64,000 nucleotides of DNA from Vibrio mytili. GTDB lineage: Bacteria; Pseudomonadota; Gammaproteobacteria; Enterobacterales; Vibrionaceae. The position numbers and the translations under genes were made by a program. This document shows positions 53,774 through 63,376 of this stretch, one piece after another (position 1 is the stretch's first letter; the number at the start of each line of letters is the position of its first letter). The stretch covers positions 1-64,000 of the forward strand of contig NZ_JXOK01000065.1 of NCBI RefSeq assembly GCF_000830505.1, written 5' to 3'. The notes beneath the pieces are model-generated. The model saw only the letters and a program-made list of their open reading frames with translations, was not told the origin of the DNA and ran no database searches.

Positions 53774-55303
53774 ATGTCACCCACTATTGACCACGTGTTG
53801 TTAAACATCGCACTGAACCTGAGCTCTAATCGTTCTCACGATCAACAATATCAAAGCCTAATAGATGGTGTATCACAAGTTTTCCCCTGTGATGCCAGCT
53901 GCTTGTTTATCTTCGATGAAGATGGCTTTCTCAAGCCAGTCGCAGTAAAGGGGCTAACGAATTCGGTACTCGGCCGTCGCTACTTTCCCAAAGCTCATCC
54001 AAGGCTGGATGCGATAATTCAAAGCCGAGACCCCGTACGTTTTGACGCTGACTGCGCACTACCCGATCCCTTTGACGGTGCCCTACTGACAGAAGATCAA
54101 TGTATTGATGTCCATGATTGCATGGGGTTCAGTCTATACGTTGAAGGCCAACTCGTTGGTGCATTGACCATGGATGCACTTGCAGTCGGCGCATTTGATC
54201 ATATCGATCCGGTTGTGATTGAAACTTTTGCGGCTTTGACGGCGGCGACACTGCGTAACATCGCTCAGTTAAAAGCACTCAAAGCACAGAATCAAAAGCA
54301 AAAAAGCGTTACACAGACACTCATCCAGCAAGCTCGCTCTCAACACAGCGAGATGGTGGGGTTAAGCCCTCAAATCAACCAACTGCGAAATAATATTGTG
54401 ACCGTGGCCCAATCAGACTATGCGGTTCTAATTACAGGTGAAACAGGAACGGGTAAAGAACTCGTCGCCCATTCCGTGCACGCGCAATCTCACCGCAGTG
54501 ATAAACCCATGATCTACGTTAACTGCGCTGCACTACCGGAAGGGTTAGCAGAAAGCGAACTGTTTGGCCATGTAAAAGGGGCATTTACCGGCGCTAACAG
54601 CCACCGCACGGGTAAATTTGAAATGGCAGATGGCGGTACGATATTTTTAGATGAAGTGGGCGAATTGCCTTTAGTTTTACAGGCTAAGTTGCTGCGCGTT
54701 ATCCAGCAAGGTGAGCTCCAACGGGTGGGAAGCGATCAGCATCTCATGGTGAACGTTCGTATTATTGCCGCCACCAATCGACAACTAGAAAGTGAGGTCG
54801 AAACTGGAACCTTTCGCGCCGACCTATTCCACCGTTTAAATGTTTTCCCAATCCATGTGCCCCCCTTACGTGCTCGTGAAGGTGACATTCCTGTTTTGGC
54901 AGGTTATTTGTTAGAAAAAGTACGCCAACAATTTAATGCGCCAAACCTTCACGTACATCCCAAGGTACTGAATCAGTTAGAGAATACTCCTTGGTACGGT
55001 AATGTTCGAGAACTGGAACACAGCTTAACTCGTGCAGCATTACATGCCATTCAACAAGGCGTAAGCACCATTATGTCGAGCCATTTTGACACCTCGCTCG
55101 CCCTCACTGATGTAAAAAACACATCAAACTATCTGCCAAAAGAAAGCCAGCCGATGAGAGAGCTAGTCGAAAACTATCAACGAGATTTAATTGAGCACGC
55201 TTTAAACCAAAGCGACGGTATTTGGGCAAAAGCGGCGCAGTTTTTACAGATGGATCGCGGTAATCTATATCGAATGGGTAAAAAACTCGGAATCAATAAA
55301 TAG
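53774..55303 (+). CDS. norR: nitric oxide-responsive transcriptional activator NorR
   Basis: A 509-residue sigma-54 activator. The GAF domain (about 20-170) keeps the non-heme iron ligands expected for NO sensing: LPDPFDG, HDCMGFS and LTMDAL correspond to E. coli Asp99, Cys113 and Asp131. The AAA+ domain has Walker A GETGTGKE, the sigma-54 loop GAFTGA and Walker B GGTIFLDEVGEL. A Fis-type HTH is at the C-terminus (KAAQFLQMDRGNLYRMGKKL). It acts on the hcp-hcr genes downstream, where a sigma-54 promoter is present; no norVW is seen. Confidence 0.93.
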   Translation: MSPTIDHVLLNIALNLSSNRSHDQQYQSLIDGVSQVFPCDASCLFIFDEDGFLKPVAVKGLTNSVLGRRYFPKAHPRLDAIIQSRDPVRFDADCALPDPFDGALLTEDQCIDVHDCMGFSLYVEGQLVGALTMDALAVGAFDHIDPVVIETFAALTAATLRNIAQLKALKAQNQKQKSVTQTLIQQARSQHSEMVGLSPQINQLRNNIVTVAQSDYAVLITGETGTGKELVAHSVHAQSHRSDKPMIYVNCAALPEGLAESELFGHVKGAFTGANSHRTGKFEMADGGTIFLDEVGELPLVLQAKLLRVIQQGELQRVGSDQHLMVNVRIIAATNRQLESEVETGTFRADLFHRLNVFPIHVPPLRAREGDIPVLAGYLLEKVRQQFNAPNLHVHPKVLNQLENTPWYGNVRELEHSLTRAALHAIQQGVSTIMSSHFDTSLALTDVKNTSNYLPKESQPMRELVENYQRDLIEHALNQSDGIWAKAAQFLQMDRGNLYRMGKKLGINK

Positions 55304-55322
55304 ACAGCATGAAGAAAATGAT

Positions 55323-55333
55323 GTCATTCCGAC
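55323..55333. promoter_or_regulatory. candidate NorR site upstream of hcp
   Basis: GTCATTCCGAC fits the GT-N7-AC core of NorR enhancer sites and is part of the palindrome ATGTCATTCCGACAT. A second TGACATCAAAT lies at 55353. Both are 55-90 bases upstream of the -24 element. Confidence 0.55.
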
Positions 55334-55411
55334 ATCAACATGGTTGTATTAATGACATCAAATCGCCTATTTAAAATCAATAAAATCATTTAAAATCAAT
55401 AATTTAAAAAC

Positions 55412-55427
55412 TGGCACGCATTCTGCT
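55412..55427 (+). promoter_or_regulatory. sigma-54 promoter of hcp
   Basis: TGGCACGCATTCTGCT matches TGGCACG-N4-TTGC with one change in the -12 element. Suits NorR-dependent activation. Confidence 0.8.
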
Positions 55428-55475
55428 CTAGTGGTCCATATCAAGACTATTAAAACAATCACTGGAGAACCCAAT

Positions 55476-57137
55476 ATGTTCTGTATTCAATGTGAACAGA
55501 CAATTCAAACCCCTGCTGTGAAAGGTTGCTCTTTTACACAAGGCATGTGTGGCAAAACTTCTGAAGTATCTGACTTACAAGACGTGTTGGTTTACACGCT
55601 GCAAGGGGTTTCTTTTTGGGCATCAAAAGCTCTGGAATTTAACATCGTTAATGATGAAATCAATCAGTGGGCACCCCGCGCCTTTTTCTCGACACTGACT
55701 AACGTTAACTTTGATCCAGAGCGTATCCTTGAATTAGCATCTCAAGCAGCAACCTACAAATCACAACTCAAAGAACAAGTGCTCTCTGCCGCAGTGTTGG
55801 CAAACACTGAAGTAGCTAACATTCCTACCGTGGCCAATTTTGATTTGCCAAACAATGCTGAAGCAATCCTAGCATTTGCCCCTGAAGTTGCGGTTAACCG
55901 TGGTAAAGACCAAGTACACGAAGACGTAATTGGTTTACGTCTACTTTGTCTATATGGTTTGAAAGGTGCTGCGGCCTACATGGAGCACGCTCGTGTCCTG
56001 GAGCAAACCAACAACGATATTTATGCCGAATACCACGAAATCATGGCGTGGCTGGGGACAGACCCAGAAGATTTGGGTGAGCTACTTGATTGCTCAATGC
56101 AAATCGGTCTGATGAATTACAAAGTCATGGAAATGCTGGACCAAGGTGAAACCACAACCTTCGGTCATCCAGAACCCACCACGGTTAACGTTAAGCCAGT
56201 CAAAGGTAAGTGTATTCTGGTTTCTGGTCACGATCTCCATGACTTAGAAAAAATCCTGCAGCAAACCGAAGGGAAAGGCATCAACGTTTATACCAACGGT
56301 GAAATGCTGCCTGCACACGGTTATCCAGAACTGAAGAAGTACCCTCATCTCGTCGGTAACTACGGCAGTGCTTGGCAAAATCAACAGAAAGAATTCGCCA
56401 ATTTCCCAGGTGCTATCGTGATGACGTCAAACTGTCTGTTGAACCCAAATGTGGGTCAATACGCAGACCGTCTATTCACCCGTAGTATTGTGGGTTGGCC
56501 TGGTGTGGCTCACATCGAAGGCGATGACTTCAGCCAAGTGATTGAATGTGCTCTAGCGCAAGACGGTTTCCAACACGATGAAATCGAACACCACATTACG
56601 GTTGGTTTTGGTCGTAATGCGCTAATGAACGCTGCCCCTGCGGTTATTGATCAAGTGAAGCAAGGCAATATCAAACACTTCTTCTTAGTCGGAGGTTGTG
56701 ATGGTGATAAAGCAGAGCGTAGCTACTACACCGACTTCACGGCTGAAGCGCCAGAAGATACACTCATTCTGACGTTGGCGTGTGGTAAGTTCCGCTTCAA
56801 CAAGAATACGTTCGGCGATATAAACGGCATCCCTCGCCTACTGGACGTAGGCCAATGTAACGATGCTTACTCTGCAATCCAGCTTGCGCTTGCACTGGCG
56901 AAAGAGTTTGATTGCGACATCAATGACTTGCCACTCACGCTTGTGCTTTCTTGGTTCGAACAAAAAGCGATCGTTATCTTGCTAACGCTATTTGCATTGG
57001 GCGTGAAAGGCATTTACACAGGTCCTACTGCCCCGGCATTCCTAACACCTAACCTAATCGCGATCATTCAAGATAAGTTCGATATGCGCAGCATTGGCAA
57101 TGTTCAGGATGATCTAAAAGCAATCCTCGCAGCTTAA
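55476..57137 (+). CDS. hcp: hydroxylamine reductase / hybrid cluster protein
   Basis: A 553-residue hybrid-cluster protein. The N-terminal cluster cysteines are in MFCIQCEQT and GCSFTQGMCGKT. The hybrid cluster ligands include His/Glu in LSWFEQKA, Cys in MTSNCLLNP, VGGCDGD and DVGQCNDAYSA. It matches E. coli Hcp (550) closely. It reduces hydroxylamine and acts as NO reductase at low NO. The start MFCIQCEQ is preceded by GGAG (55464) and is preferred over an upstream GTG-type start. Activated through NorR and sigma-54. Confidence 0.95.
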   Translation: MFCIQCEQTIQTPAVKGCSFTQGMCGKTSEVSDLQDVLVYTLQGVSFWASKALEFNIVNDEINQWAPRAFFSTLTNVNFDPERILELASQAATYKSQLKEQVLSAAVLANTEVANIPTVANFDLPNNAEAILAFAPEVAVNRGKDQVHEDVIGLRLLCLYGLKGAAAYMEHARVLEQTNNDIYAEYHEIMAWLGTDPEDLGELLDCSMQIGLMNYKVMEMLDQGETTTFGHPEPTTVNVKPVKGKCILVSGHDLHDLEKILQQTEGKGINVYTNGEMLPAHGYPELKKYPHLVGNYGSAWQNQQKEFANFPGAIVMTSNCLLNPNVGQYADRLFTRSIVGWPGVAHIEGDDFSQVIECALAQDGFQHDEIEHHITVGFGRNALMNAAPAVIDQVKQGNIKHFFLVGGCDGDKAERSYYTDFTAEAPEDTLILTLACGKFRFNKNTFGDINGIPRLLDVGQCNDAYSAIQLALALAKEFDCDINDLPLTLVLSWFEQKAIVILLTLFALGVKGIYTGPTAPAFLTPNLIAIIQDKFDMRSIGNVQDDLKAILAA

Positions 57138-57216
57138 TCAACTTGCTTGTTACGCGCCTCCTTACCTGGGGGCGCTTTCTATTTCGGACTAAATAGCCAC
57201 AACTAAAGAGATTGTT

Positions 57217-58275
57217 ATGTTTTTTGAATGGCAAGGTAACCAACCCGTCACACTCCGTTGCATCGACAAGTACTTCGAAACACACGATACCGTCAGTATC
57301 AAGTTGGCCGAATTAACCGAGTCGCTTCTGTTTCAATTTAAACCTGGCCAGTTTATAAACTTGGGGGTTGATATTGATGGAAAACTGGAGTTTCGCGCCT
57401 ATTCAATCAGCTCTATCAATGAAGACGATCACCTTCAACTCACTATCAAACGAGTAGAAGGCGGTAAAGTATCTAACTACATCGTTGACTCACTGCTACT
57501 TGGTGATACCGTTCAAGCATTGCCACCAGCGGGCGAATTTAACTGCATTGACCACCCACCTGTTTTACATGATGACAAAACAAAAGCCTTGCTCATCAGC
57601 GCAGGCTGCGGCGTCACGCCCGTATTTTCGATGGCAAAACACTGGCTGAGTAATCCAGATGAAAACGACAACGATGTGGACATCGCATTTCTTCATATCG
57701 CACGCAGCCCAGAAGAGACAATTTACTACGATCAGCTAGAAACGTTCGACGCAGTGTACCCCAACTTCCATTTAAAGCTGTTGCTGAAAAACCGTGAAGG
57801 AACGTCACACCCGCAAGGTCGTTTGAATGCAGACTGGCTTAAACATCTCGTGCCTGACTTCATGCATCGCACGGTTTACCTTTGCGGCCCAAGCCAGTTC
57901 ATGCAAGATGTTCACGGCTATTTGAGTGATCTTAGTTTTGACATGACAAACTTCTACCAAGAGAGTTTTACGCCAGCAGAAAACCAGCCATCATCGGTGG
58001 TGTCCGATGAAACTGTCAGTGTCTACGTTCCTGAATTTGCCCAAACCATTGAGGCACAAAAAGGTCAGGTACTAGCCGATGTACTAGAAGACTCAGGTTT
58101 ACCACTTATCGTCGCTTGTCGTAGTGGGATTTGTGGATCTTGTAAATGTAAAGTTCGTAAAGGCAGCGTTTCGTCTACCAGCCTAGAAACATTGACAGCA
58201 GAAGAGATTGAACAAGGTTACGTACTCGCATGCTCATCCAATATTGAGGCGGATCTTGAAGTGCAGATCGGTTAA
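57217..58275 (+). CDS. hcr: NADH oxidoreductase Hcr
   Basis: A 352-residue electron donor for Hcp. The FAD-binding reductase domain (1-110, RAYSISSINEDDHLQL), the NAD-binding domain (about 120-240, LLISAGCGVTPVFSMAKHWL and VYLCGPSQFMQDV) and a C-terminal [2Fe-2S] ferredoxin domain with CRSGICGSCKC (near 308-318) and the last Cys in VLACSSNIE. It follows hcp after 79 bases in the same direction. Confidence 0.92.
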   Translation: MFFEWQGNQPVTLRCIDKYFETHDTVSIKLAELTESLLFQFKPGQFINLGVDIDGKLEFRAYSISSINEDDHLQLTIKRVEGGKVSNYIVDSLLLGDTVQALPPAGEFNCIDHPPVLHDDKTKALLISAGCGVTPVFSMAKHWLSNPDENDNDVDIAFLHIARSPEETIYYDQLETFDAVYPNFHLKLLLKNREGTSHPQGRLNADWLKHLVPDFMHRTVYLCGPSQFMQDVHGYLSDLSFDMTNFYQESFTPAENQPSSVVSDETVSVYVPEFAQTIEAQKGQVLADVLEDSGLPLIVACRSGICGSCKCKVRKGSVSSTSLETLTAEEIEQGYVLACSSNIEADLEVQIG

Positions 58276-58280
58276 GACTC

Positions 58281-58339
58281 CAAACAAAAAAAGCGTCGCG
58301 ATACGTTTATTTCGAGAGTATCACGACGCTTTTTGTTTG
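58281..58339. terminator. bidirectional terminator hcr / methyltransferase
   Basis: CAAACAAAAAAAGCGTCG...CGACGCTTTTTGTTTG, a long stem with an inner GATAC/GTATC pair, between convergent genes. Confidence 0.9.
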
Positions 58340-58368
58340 ATTTTTCTTCTGTCGCGACAGAAGGTCTT

Positions 58369-59301
58369 TTAGCTAAATAGCAGCACTTTCAACGCCGCTT
58401 CGCTGTCTACATCCATAAACTCTGGTGGGTTGTCCAGGCGCTCACGGAAATTCAGCTCTGGCGCTTCTTCTTTCATACTTTCGATCAAGAACTCGCTAGT
58501 CACGGATGGTGAGTTCACACAGGCCATGACTTGGCCACCTTCTGCTAATAAGTCCGGCAATCGACGCAAAATCTTTTTGTAATCTTTGGTCAGCGCAAAG
58601 CTGCCTTTTTGAAATGATGGCGGATCGATGATGATTAAATCGTACGGGCCAGACTTTTTTATCTTGCCCCAGCTTTTGAAAATATCATGCCCTAGGAAGC
58701 TGACTTGGTTGGTATTGTGTCCATTCAGTTTGTGGTTTTCACGCCCTTTTGATAGAGATGCTTTTGCCATATCAACGTTGACGACCTTATCTGCGCCACC
58801 CGCAATCGCGGCGATCGAAAAGCCACAAGTATAGGCAAACAAGTTGAGAACATTTTTATGTTTAGCATTTTCACGCACCCAATCACGGCCATAGCGCATA
58901 TCTAAAAACAGACCGAAGTTTTGATTACGACCGATATCCAATTGATACTGCAAGCCACTCTCTTCAACGACTGGGCGAGCATCTAACTCACCAACTAGGA
59001 CTTCTGAAGGGGCACCATCGGCATAACGATGCTGGAGCACTATGGTACGACCTGCTTTGTCAACCCACAGTGTCGATTGCGCCAACGCGTTGAGTCCACT
59101 CTTCAATTCGGCGAGAAACGTATCGTCGACCTGTTTAAACACATTGATGATCAACTGTCCTTGTAACCAATCACAAGTGATTTGCTCTAGACCTTCAAAA
59201 CGACGGCCACGACCGTGAAACAACCGACGAATTTCATTCGGAGCTTGCGTAAGCTCGGTTTCTAAGTGCTGAAAAAACAGCGGAAGTTGTGATGCTTGCA
59301 T
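58369..59301 (-). CDS. class I SAM-dependent methyltransferase (RlmI/COG1092-like)
   Basis: A 310-residue methyltransferase. The SAM-binding motif is NLFAYTCGFSIAAIAGGADKV (near 152; motif I with VDMAKASL), and the catalytic NPPY-like loop is IIIDPPSFQKGSF (near 226). The arrangement matches the C-terminal part of RlmI-type 23S rRNA m5C methyltransferases, but the N-terminal PUA domain is absent, so its target may differ. It shares direction with the downstream-facing pseudouridine synthase 23 bases upstream, together likely rRNA or tRNA modification. Confidence 0.85.
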   Translation of the reverse strand: MQASQLPLFFQHLETELTQAPNEIRRLFHGRGRRFEGLEQITCDWLQGQLIINVFKQVDDTFLAELKSGLNALAQSTLWVDKAGRTIVLQHRYADGAPSEVLVGELDARPVVEESGLQYQLDIGRNQNFGLFLDMRYGRDWVRENAKHKNVLNLFAYTCGFSIAAIAGGADKVVNVDMAKASLSKGRENHKLNGHNTNQVSFLGHDIFKSWGKIKKSGPYDLIIIDPPSFQKGSFALTKDYKKILRRLPDLLAEGGQVMACVNSPSVTSEFLIESMKEEAPELNFRERLDNPPEFMDVDSEAALKVLLFS

Positions 59302-59324
59302 CGAATTCTCTTATTGATGTTCTG

Positions 59325-60017
59325 TTATTTGATCGTAGGCCAATTTAGTTCCCAAGGGCTTAACCAAGACTCTATCCCCTGTGCGACTATGTCAGAATGC
59401 CATTTACTACCAAGCACTGCGAATTCTCGTGGATCGCAGACAAAACGGTATAACTCATCTTGATAGTGAAAGCTGAGTGAAAATGCATGCAAATAACCGC
59501 GATCAGCTTCACTGCCTGCGTTGTAAATGGGATCGCCAACAATACCGGACCCCACTGACTTTAATGCCACGCGGATTTGGTGCGTTTTACCCGTATGAGG
59601 TTTACATAAAAATAGACGCTCTCCCGGATCAGCGGCAAGGGAGAAAAACTGTGTGACCGCCGGATTGTGTTTACTGTTTATCAGCTTCCATGATGAACGG
59701 CGAGAACGCTCCATATCTCCTATCACCCAGCCTTGTTTCTTCTTTGGTTTTTTTGACCCAATCGCAAGATAGAATTTTTCCACTTGGCGCTCGGCAAAAG
59801 ACTGCGATAACGCACTAGCGGCTTTGGCATTGCGTCCGAGGAGCAAAATACCCGATGTCATTTTGTCCAGTCGGTGTATCAGATAGAGTTGATCGTCACC
59901 ACTTATCTGCGCCACTTGTTGCAGCAGCATGGTGTCACCATCATCTTTATGTACAGAGACATTAGGATGCTTGTTGATGATCAGAAAATCGGGATGGGTA
60001 TGTAGGATATCGAACAT
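59325..60017 (-). CDS. RluA-family pseudouridine synthase (TIGR01621-like)
   Basis: A 230-residue RluA-type enzyme without S4 domain. The catalytic Asp is in HRLDKMTSGILLLGRNAKAAS (near 49), with CKPHTGKTHQIRVALKSVGSGIVGDPIY near 140. The exact uridine target in tRNA or rRNA is unknown; the group is also called TIGR01621. The T tract of a terminator ends directly at its ATG (60017). Confidence 0.88.
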   Translation of the reverse strand: MFDILHTHPDFLIINKHPNVSVHKDDGDTMLLQQVAQISGDDQLYLIHRLDKMTSGILLLGRNAKAASALSQSFAERQVEKFYLAIGSKKPKKKQGWVIGDMERSRRSSWKLINSKHNPAVTQFFSLAADPGERLFLCKPHTGKTHQIRVALKSVGSGIVGDPIYNAGSEADRGYLHAFSLSFHYQDELYRFVCDPREFAVLGSKWHSDIVAQGIESWLSPWELNWPTIK

Positions 60018-60023
60018 AAAAAT

Positions 60024-60045
60024 CTGGCTCCACGTTTGGAGCCAG
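60024..60045 (-). terminator. terminator of the NSS transporter gene
   Basis: CTGGCTCCA/TGGAGCCAG, 9-bp stem; on the minus strand followed by ATTTTT, which touches the start codon of the pseudouridine synthase gene. Confidence 0.85.
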
Positions 60046-60096
60046 AAGTATACATAAGTTGAGTGACAAAGCCATCTAGCCTTGTCTTAACTTCAT

Positions 60097-61542
60097 CTAT
60101 AGCTTTTTAGAGAAGATTCCCGCCAGACCGATAATCACAATACCAAGCACCATGATCTCGCCTTTTCCACTTTCAAAACCGGATTTAATACCCATGAAAG
60201 CAACAATCGCAATCGCAACAGGAATGACGAACTTAACCAAGTTGTACCATAAACCAAACAATGGAAAAGACACTTTGCCATCATTGGTCACTTCTTTTTC
60301 CAAATCTGCACGGCTTAAACGCCAACCTGCAAAGATACACAACAGCATACCACCTACAGCCATGAAGATTTTATCTGTTAGCAGGTCGAAGATATCAAAT
60401 GCACCTGTACCAAATAGCGTTGGTCCCATGCCGCCCAATGACAGAGATGCGAACACACACAGTGTGACCATAACGGCACTAGCAGACAAAACCGCTGTTG
60501 AGCGCTTCATGCCCTTTTCATCAATCAAGTACGACACCACAACTTCAAGCAAAGAAACCGAAGACGTTAATGCCGCAGCTGTTAAACCAACGAAGAACAT
60601 CAGAGCAAGCAAGAAACCAATCATACCGCCCATTTCAGCAAACAATTGTGGTACGACCACAAATACTAGACCCGGTCCAGCAGCAGGTTCCATACCAAAA
60701 GCAAACATTGCAGGGAACATAGCGATACCAGCCAGAATGGCGACACCCGTATCCATCGCCGTGATCATGCCTGTTGTTTGAATAATGTTTTCTTTCTTCT
60801 TCAGGTAAGATCCATAGGTGATCATACAGCCCATACCTAGACTCAATGAGAAGAAAGCCTGTCCGAGCGCAGCAAGGACAACACTGCTATCCACCTGAGA
60901 AAAATCAGGTGTGAAAAGGAACTCGAGACCTGCCATGGCTCCTGGCAACATCAAACCTTTAACAGAGACCACGATCAGAATGAGGAACAATAACGGCATA
61001 AGTATTTTGCCAGCTTTTTCGATACCGCCCGAAATCCCCTTCATGACAATGATCATATTCATCAATAAATAAAATCCCATCCAAATAAGAGGCTGGAATG
61101 GATCAGAGATAAAGTTACCAAAGCTATCTCCGATCGTCTCAGGCGTGCTCAGAAGACCGCCGCCAACTTTAAAGATATAAGCCAACGCCCAACCGCCTAC
61201 GACAGGATAAAAGCCCATAATCAATAGACCACTCAATACGCCCATCACACCGGTAAAAGTCCAACGACGATCGGTAGATTTAAATGCACCAACGGCTGAA
61301 AGACCAGTTTTACGCCCAACGGCAAACTCTGTAAGCATGACGCTGAAGCCGATAAAAATGACGAATATTAGGTAGATAGCAACAAATGCGCCACCACCAC
61401 TTTCCCCCGCAGTGTAAGGGAATTTCCATATGTTACCTAAACCAACAGCGGAACCCGCTGCTGCCATGACGAAGCCTAATTTAGACCCCCACGTATCACG
61501 TGATGCTGCTGTACTTGATGTCGCCACGCTCTTTTTCTCCAA
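60097..61542 (-). CDS. sodium-dependent transporter, NSS (SNF) family
   Basis: A 481-residue protein with about 12 TMs of the neurotransmitter:sodium symporter family (LeuT fold). WGSKLGFVMAAAGSAVGLGNIWKFPY in TM1 carries the Na+ and substrate site; AALGQAFFSLSLGMGCMITYGSYL in TM6 is conserved. Bacterial relatives take up amino acids such as tryptophan, tyrosine or leucine with Na+. The substrate is not determinable here. Confidence 0.93.
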   Translation of the reverse strand: MEKKSVATSSTAASRDTWGSKLGFVMAAAGSAVGLGNIWKFPYTAGESGGGAFVAIYLIFVIFIGFSVMLTEFAVGRKTGLSAVGAFKSTDRRWTFTGVMGVLSGLLIMGFYPVVGGWALAYIFKVGGGLLSTPETIGDSFGNFISDPFQPLIWMGFYLLMNMIIVMKGISGGIEKAGKILMPLLFLILIVVSVKGLMLPGAMAGLEFLFTPDFSQVDSSVVLAALGQAFFSLSLGMGCMITYGSYLKKKENIIQTTGMITAMDTGVAILAGIAMFPAMFAFGMEPAAGPGLVFVVVPQLFAEMGGMIGFLLALMFFVGLTAAALTSSVSLLEVVVSYLIDEKGMKRSTAVLSASAVMVTLCVFASLSLGGMGPTLFGTGAFDIFDLLTDKIFMAVGGMLLCIFAGWRLSRADLEKEVTNDGKVSFPLFGLWYNLVKFVIPVAIAIVAFMGIKSGFESGKGEIMVLGIVIIGLAGIFSKKL

Positions 61543-61921
61543 AATGTAGTTTGTTGTGTATGCATTTAGTTTATTATTTTTACATAGAGATAAGCGTCGA
61601 AAAGGTTTGTGTACATTTAGTTGTACACTTATAGGATTTGTATTTGACGCACTATGTATAGGCAGTACACCAGTTCCACATTAAAATTGGAAGTCCCAAA
61701 AAGTATATTTGCCGTACAAAGCCAGCATTCCACACGTTAAATGCTGTTTTTTTGTTCACATAATGTAAATTGAACTTCATTTTTAGATCTATGTAACAGA
61801 ATTGCCTGTTATGAAATTCATCCCTTATTTACCCTGTATTGTAATTTCTTTCGACCAAGCTATTTCCTCCAAGACCTTTTTATGCCTAATATCCTACTTG
61901 GGCAGATGAATCTGAGTGTAT
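61543..61921. other. divergent intergenic region NSS transporter / clsA
   Basis: About 380 AT-rich bases holding both promoters. I see no gene, conserved RNA or clear operator. The clsA start has no obvious ribosome site. Confidence 0.35.
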
Positions 61922-63376
61922 ATGGACAAGTTTTACCAATTTCTTACCTTCGCCAGTATTGTGGTTTATTGGCTTTTAGTTGCAGGGGTGACCATCCGTG
62001 TTGTTCTAAAGCGTCGCGCTGTGAGTGTTTCGTTAGCTTGGCTGATGATCATTTATATTCTTCCAGTACTCGGTGTTGCCTGTTATTTCTTATTTGGAGA
62101 ATTAAATCTTGGGAGGAAACGGGCCGAACGTGCAAAAGAGATGTTTTCTCCGTTTGAAAAGTGGTTTAGTCAACTTAATGACTGCCACGCGCATATGCCT
62201 GAAGTCATGGGCCGCCATATCTCCCGTATTGATGAACTGTGCAATAACCGATTGGGATTGCCTGCGCTGAGCGGTAATACGCTCGCTCTTCAAAATTCGC
62301 CCGACGAAATACTGCATTCAATTATTGAAGACATTCAAAATGCGCAGACCAGCATCAGGATGGTGTTCTACATTTGGCATCCAGGAGGCCTAGCAGACTC
62401 TGTGGCTTCGGCACTCATCCAAGCATCAAAACGTGGTGTCAACGTTAAACTTTTACTCGATTCGGCAGGTAGTCCGCGCTTTTTCCGAAGCCCATGGTAT
62501 CAAATGATGCAAGATGCGGGCATTGAAGTCGTGCAAGCGTTGGAAGTGAATATGTGGCGTATCTTTTTACGGCGTTTGGACCTTCGCCAACACCGAAAGA
62601 TCATCGTTATTGATGATGAAATCGCCTATACCGGATCCATGAACTTGGTCGATCCTGCGTACTTCAAACAAAACAGCGGGGTTGGACATTGGATAGATAT
62701 CATGGTTCGTATTACTGGGCCAACCGTCAATGTTCTCAGTGCTATTCATTGTTGGGATTGGGAGGTAGAAACTGGTGAAAGGCAAATGCCAAGGCTCCCT
62801 GAAACCAAACTCGACCCGACGCAACCTCAACATCCAATACAAGTCGTTCCATCTGGCCCTGGCATGCCTGAGTATCTTATCTACCAGGTTTTGACTCTCG
62901 CTATTTATCAGGCCAATGAAAGTGTTAGGATTACAACCCCCTATTTTGTGCCTAATGCAGAACTATTAGAAACGTTAAAGATGACGGCCCAACGCGGTAT
63001 TGATGTGGAACTGATCATTCCGCATAAAAATGACTCGCTCATGGTGCAGTGGGCATCTAGAGGCTTTTATGGTGAACTGCTTGCCGCAGGCGTCAAAATT
63101 TATGAATTTTATGGGGGTCTGTTGCATACTAAATCCGTCGTCATTGATGATCAATTCTGTTTAGTGGGCACCGTTAACATGGACATGCGAAGCTTGTGGC
63201 TCAATTTCGAAGTCACATTGGCTGTGGATGATGAAGAATTCACCAAACAAATGTCATGCTTGCAAGACAGCTATATTCAGCAGTCTCACCCAGTAAAACA
63301 AGAAGACTGGGAAAAACGTAGCCTCTACTCCCGTTTTCTCGAACGCGTGTTCTATCTCTTTAATCCACTGCTTTAA
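61922..63376 (+). CDS. clsA: cardiolipin synthase A
   Basis: A 484-residue phospholipase D superfamily enzyme making cardiolipin from two phosphatidylglycerols. Two N-terminal TMs (about 6-26 and 37-57) are followed by two HKD motifs, HRKIIVIDDEIAYTGSMNL (near 222) and HTKSVVIDDQFCLVGTVNMD (near 401). Close in length to E. coli ClsA (486). The start is the ATG at 61922; a GTG two codons upstream is possible. Confidence 0.95.
   Translation: MDKFYQFLTFASIVVYWLLVAGVTIRVVLKRRAVSVSLAWLMIIYILPVLGVACYFLFGELNLGRKRAERAKEMFSPFEKWFSQLNDCHAHMPEVMGRHISRIDELCNNRLGLPALSGNTLALQNSPDEILHSIIEDIQNAQTSIRMVFYIWHPGGLADSVASALIQASKRGVNVKLLLDSAGSPRFFRSPWYQMMQDAGIEVVQALEVNMWRIFLRRLDLRQHRKIIVIDDEIAYTGSMNLVDPAYFKQNSGVGHWIDIMVRITGPTVNVLSAIHCWDWEVETGERQMPRLPETKLDPTQPQHPIQVVPSGPGMPEYLIYQVLTLAIYQANESVRITTPYFVPNAELLETLKMTAQRGIDVELIIPHKNDSLMVQWASRGFYGELLAAGVKIYEFYGGLLHTKSVVIDDQFCLVGTVNMDMRSLWLNFEVTLAVDDEEFTKQMSCLQDSYIQQSHPVKQEDWEKRSLYSRFLERVFYLFNPLL

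Noticed and set aside
60152..60781. 209-codon plus-strand open frame opposite the NSS transporter
   Set aside because: It is a mirror frame of a membrane protein gene, rich in Pro/Thr/Lys, without ribosome site.
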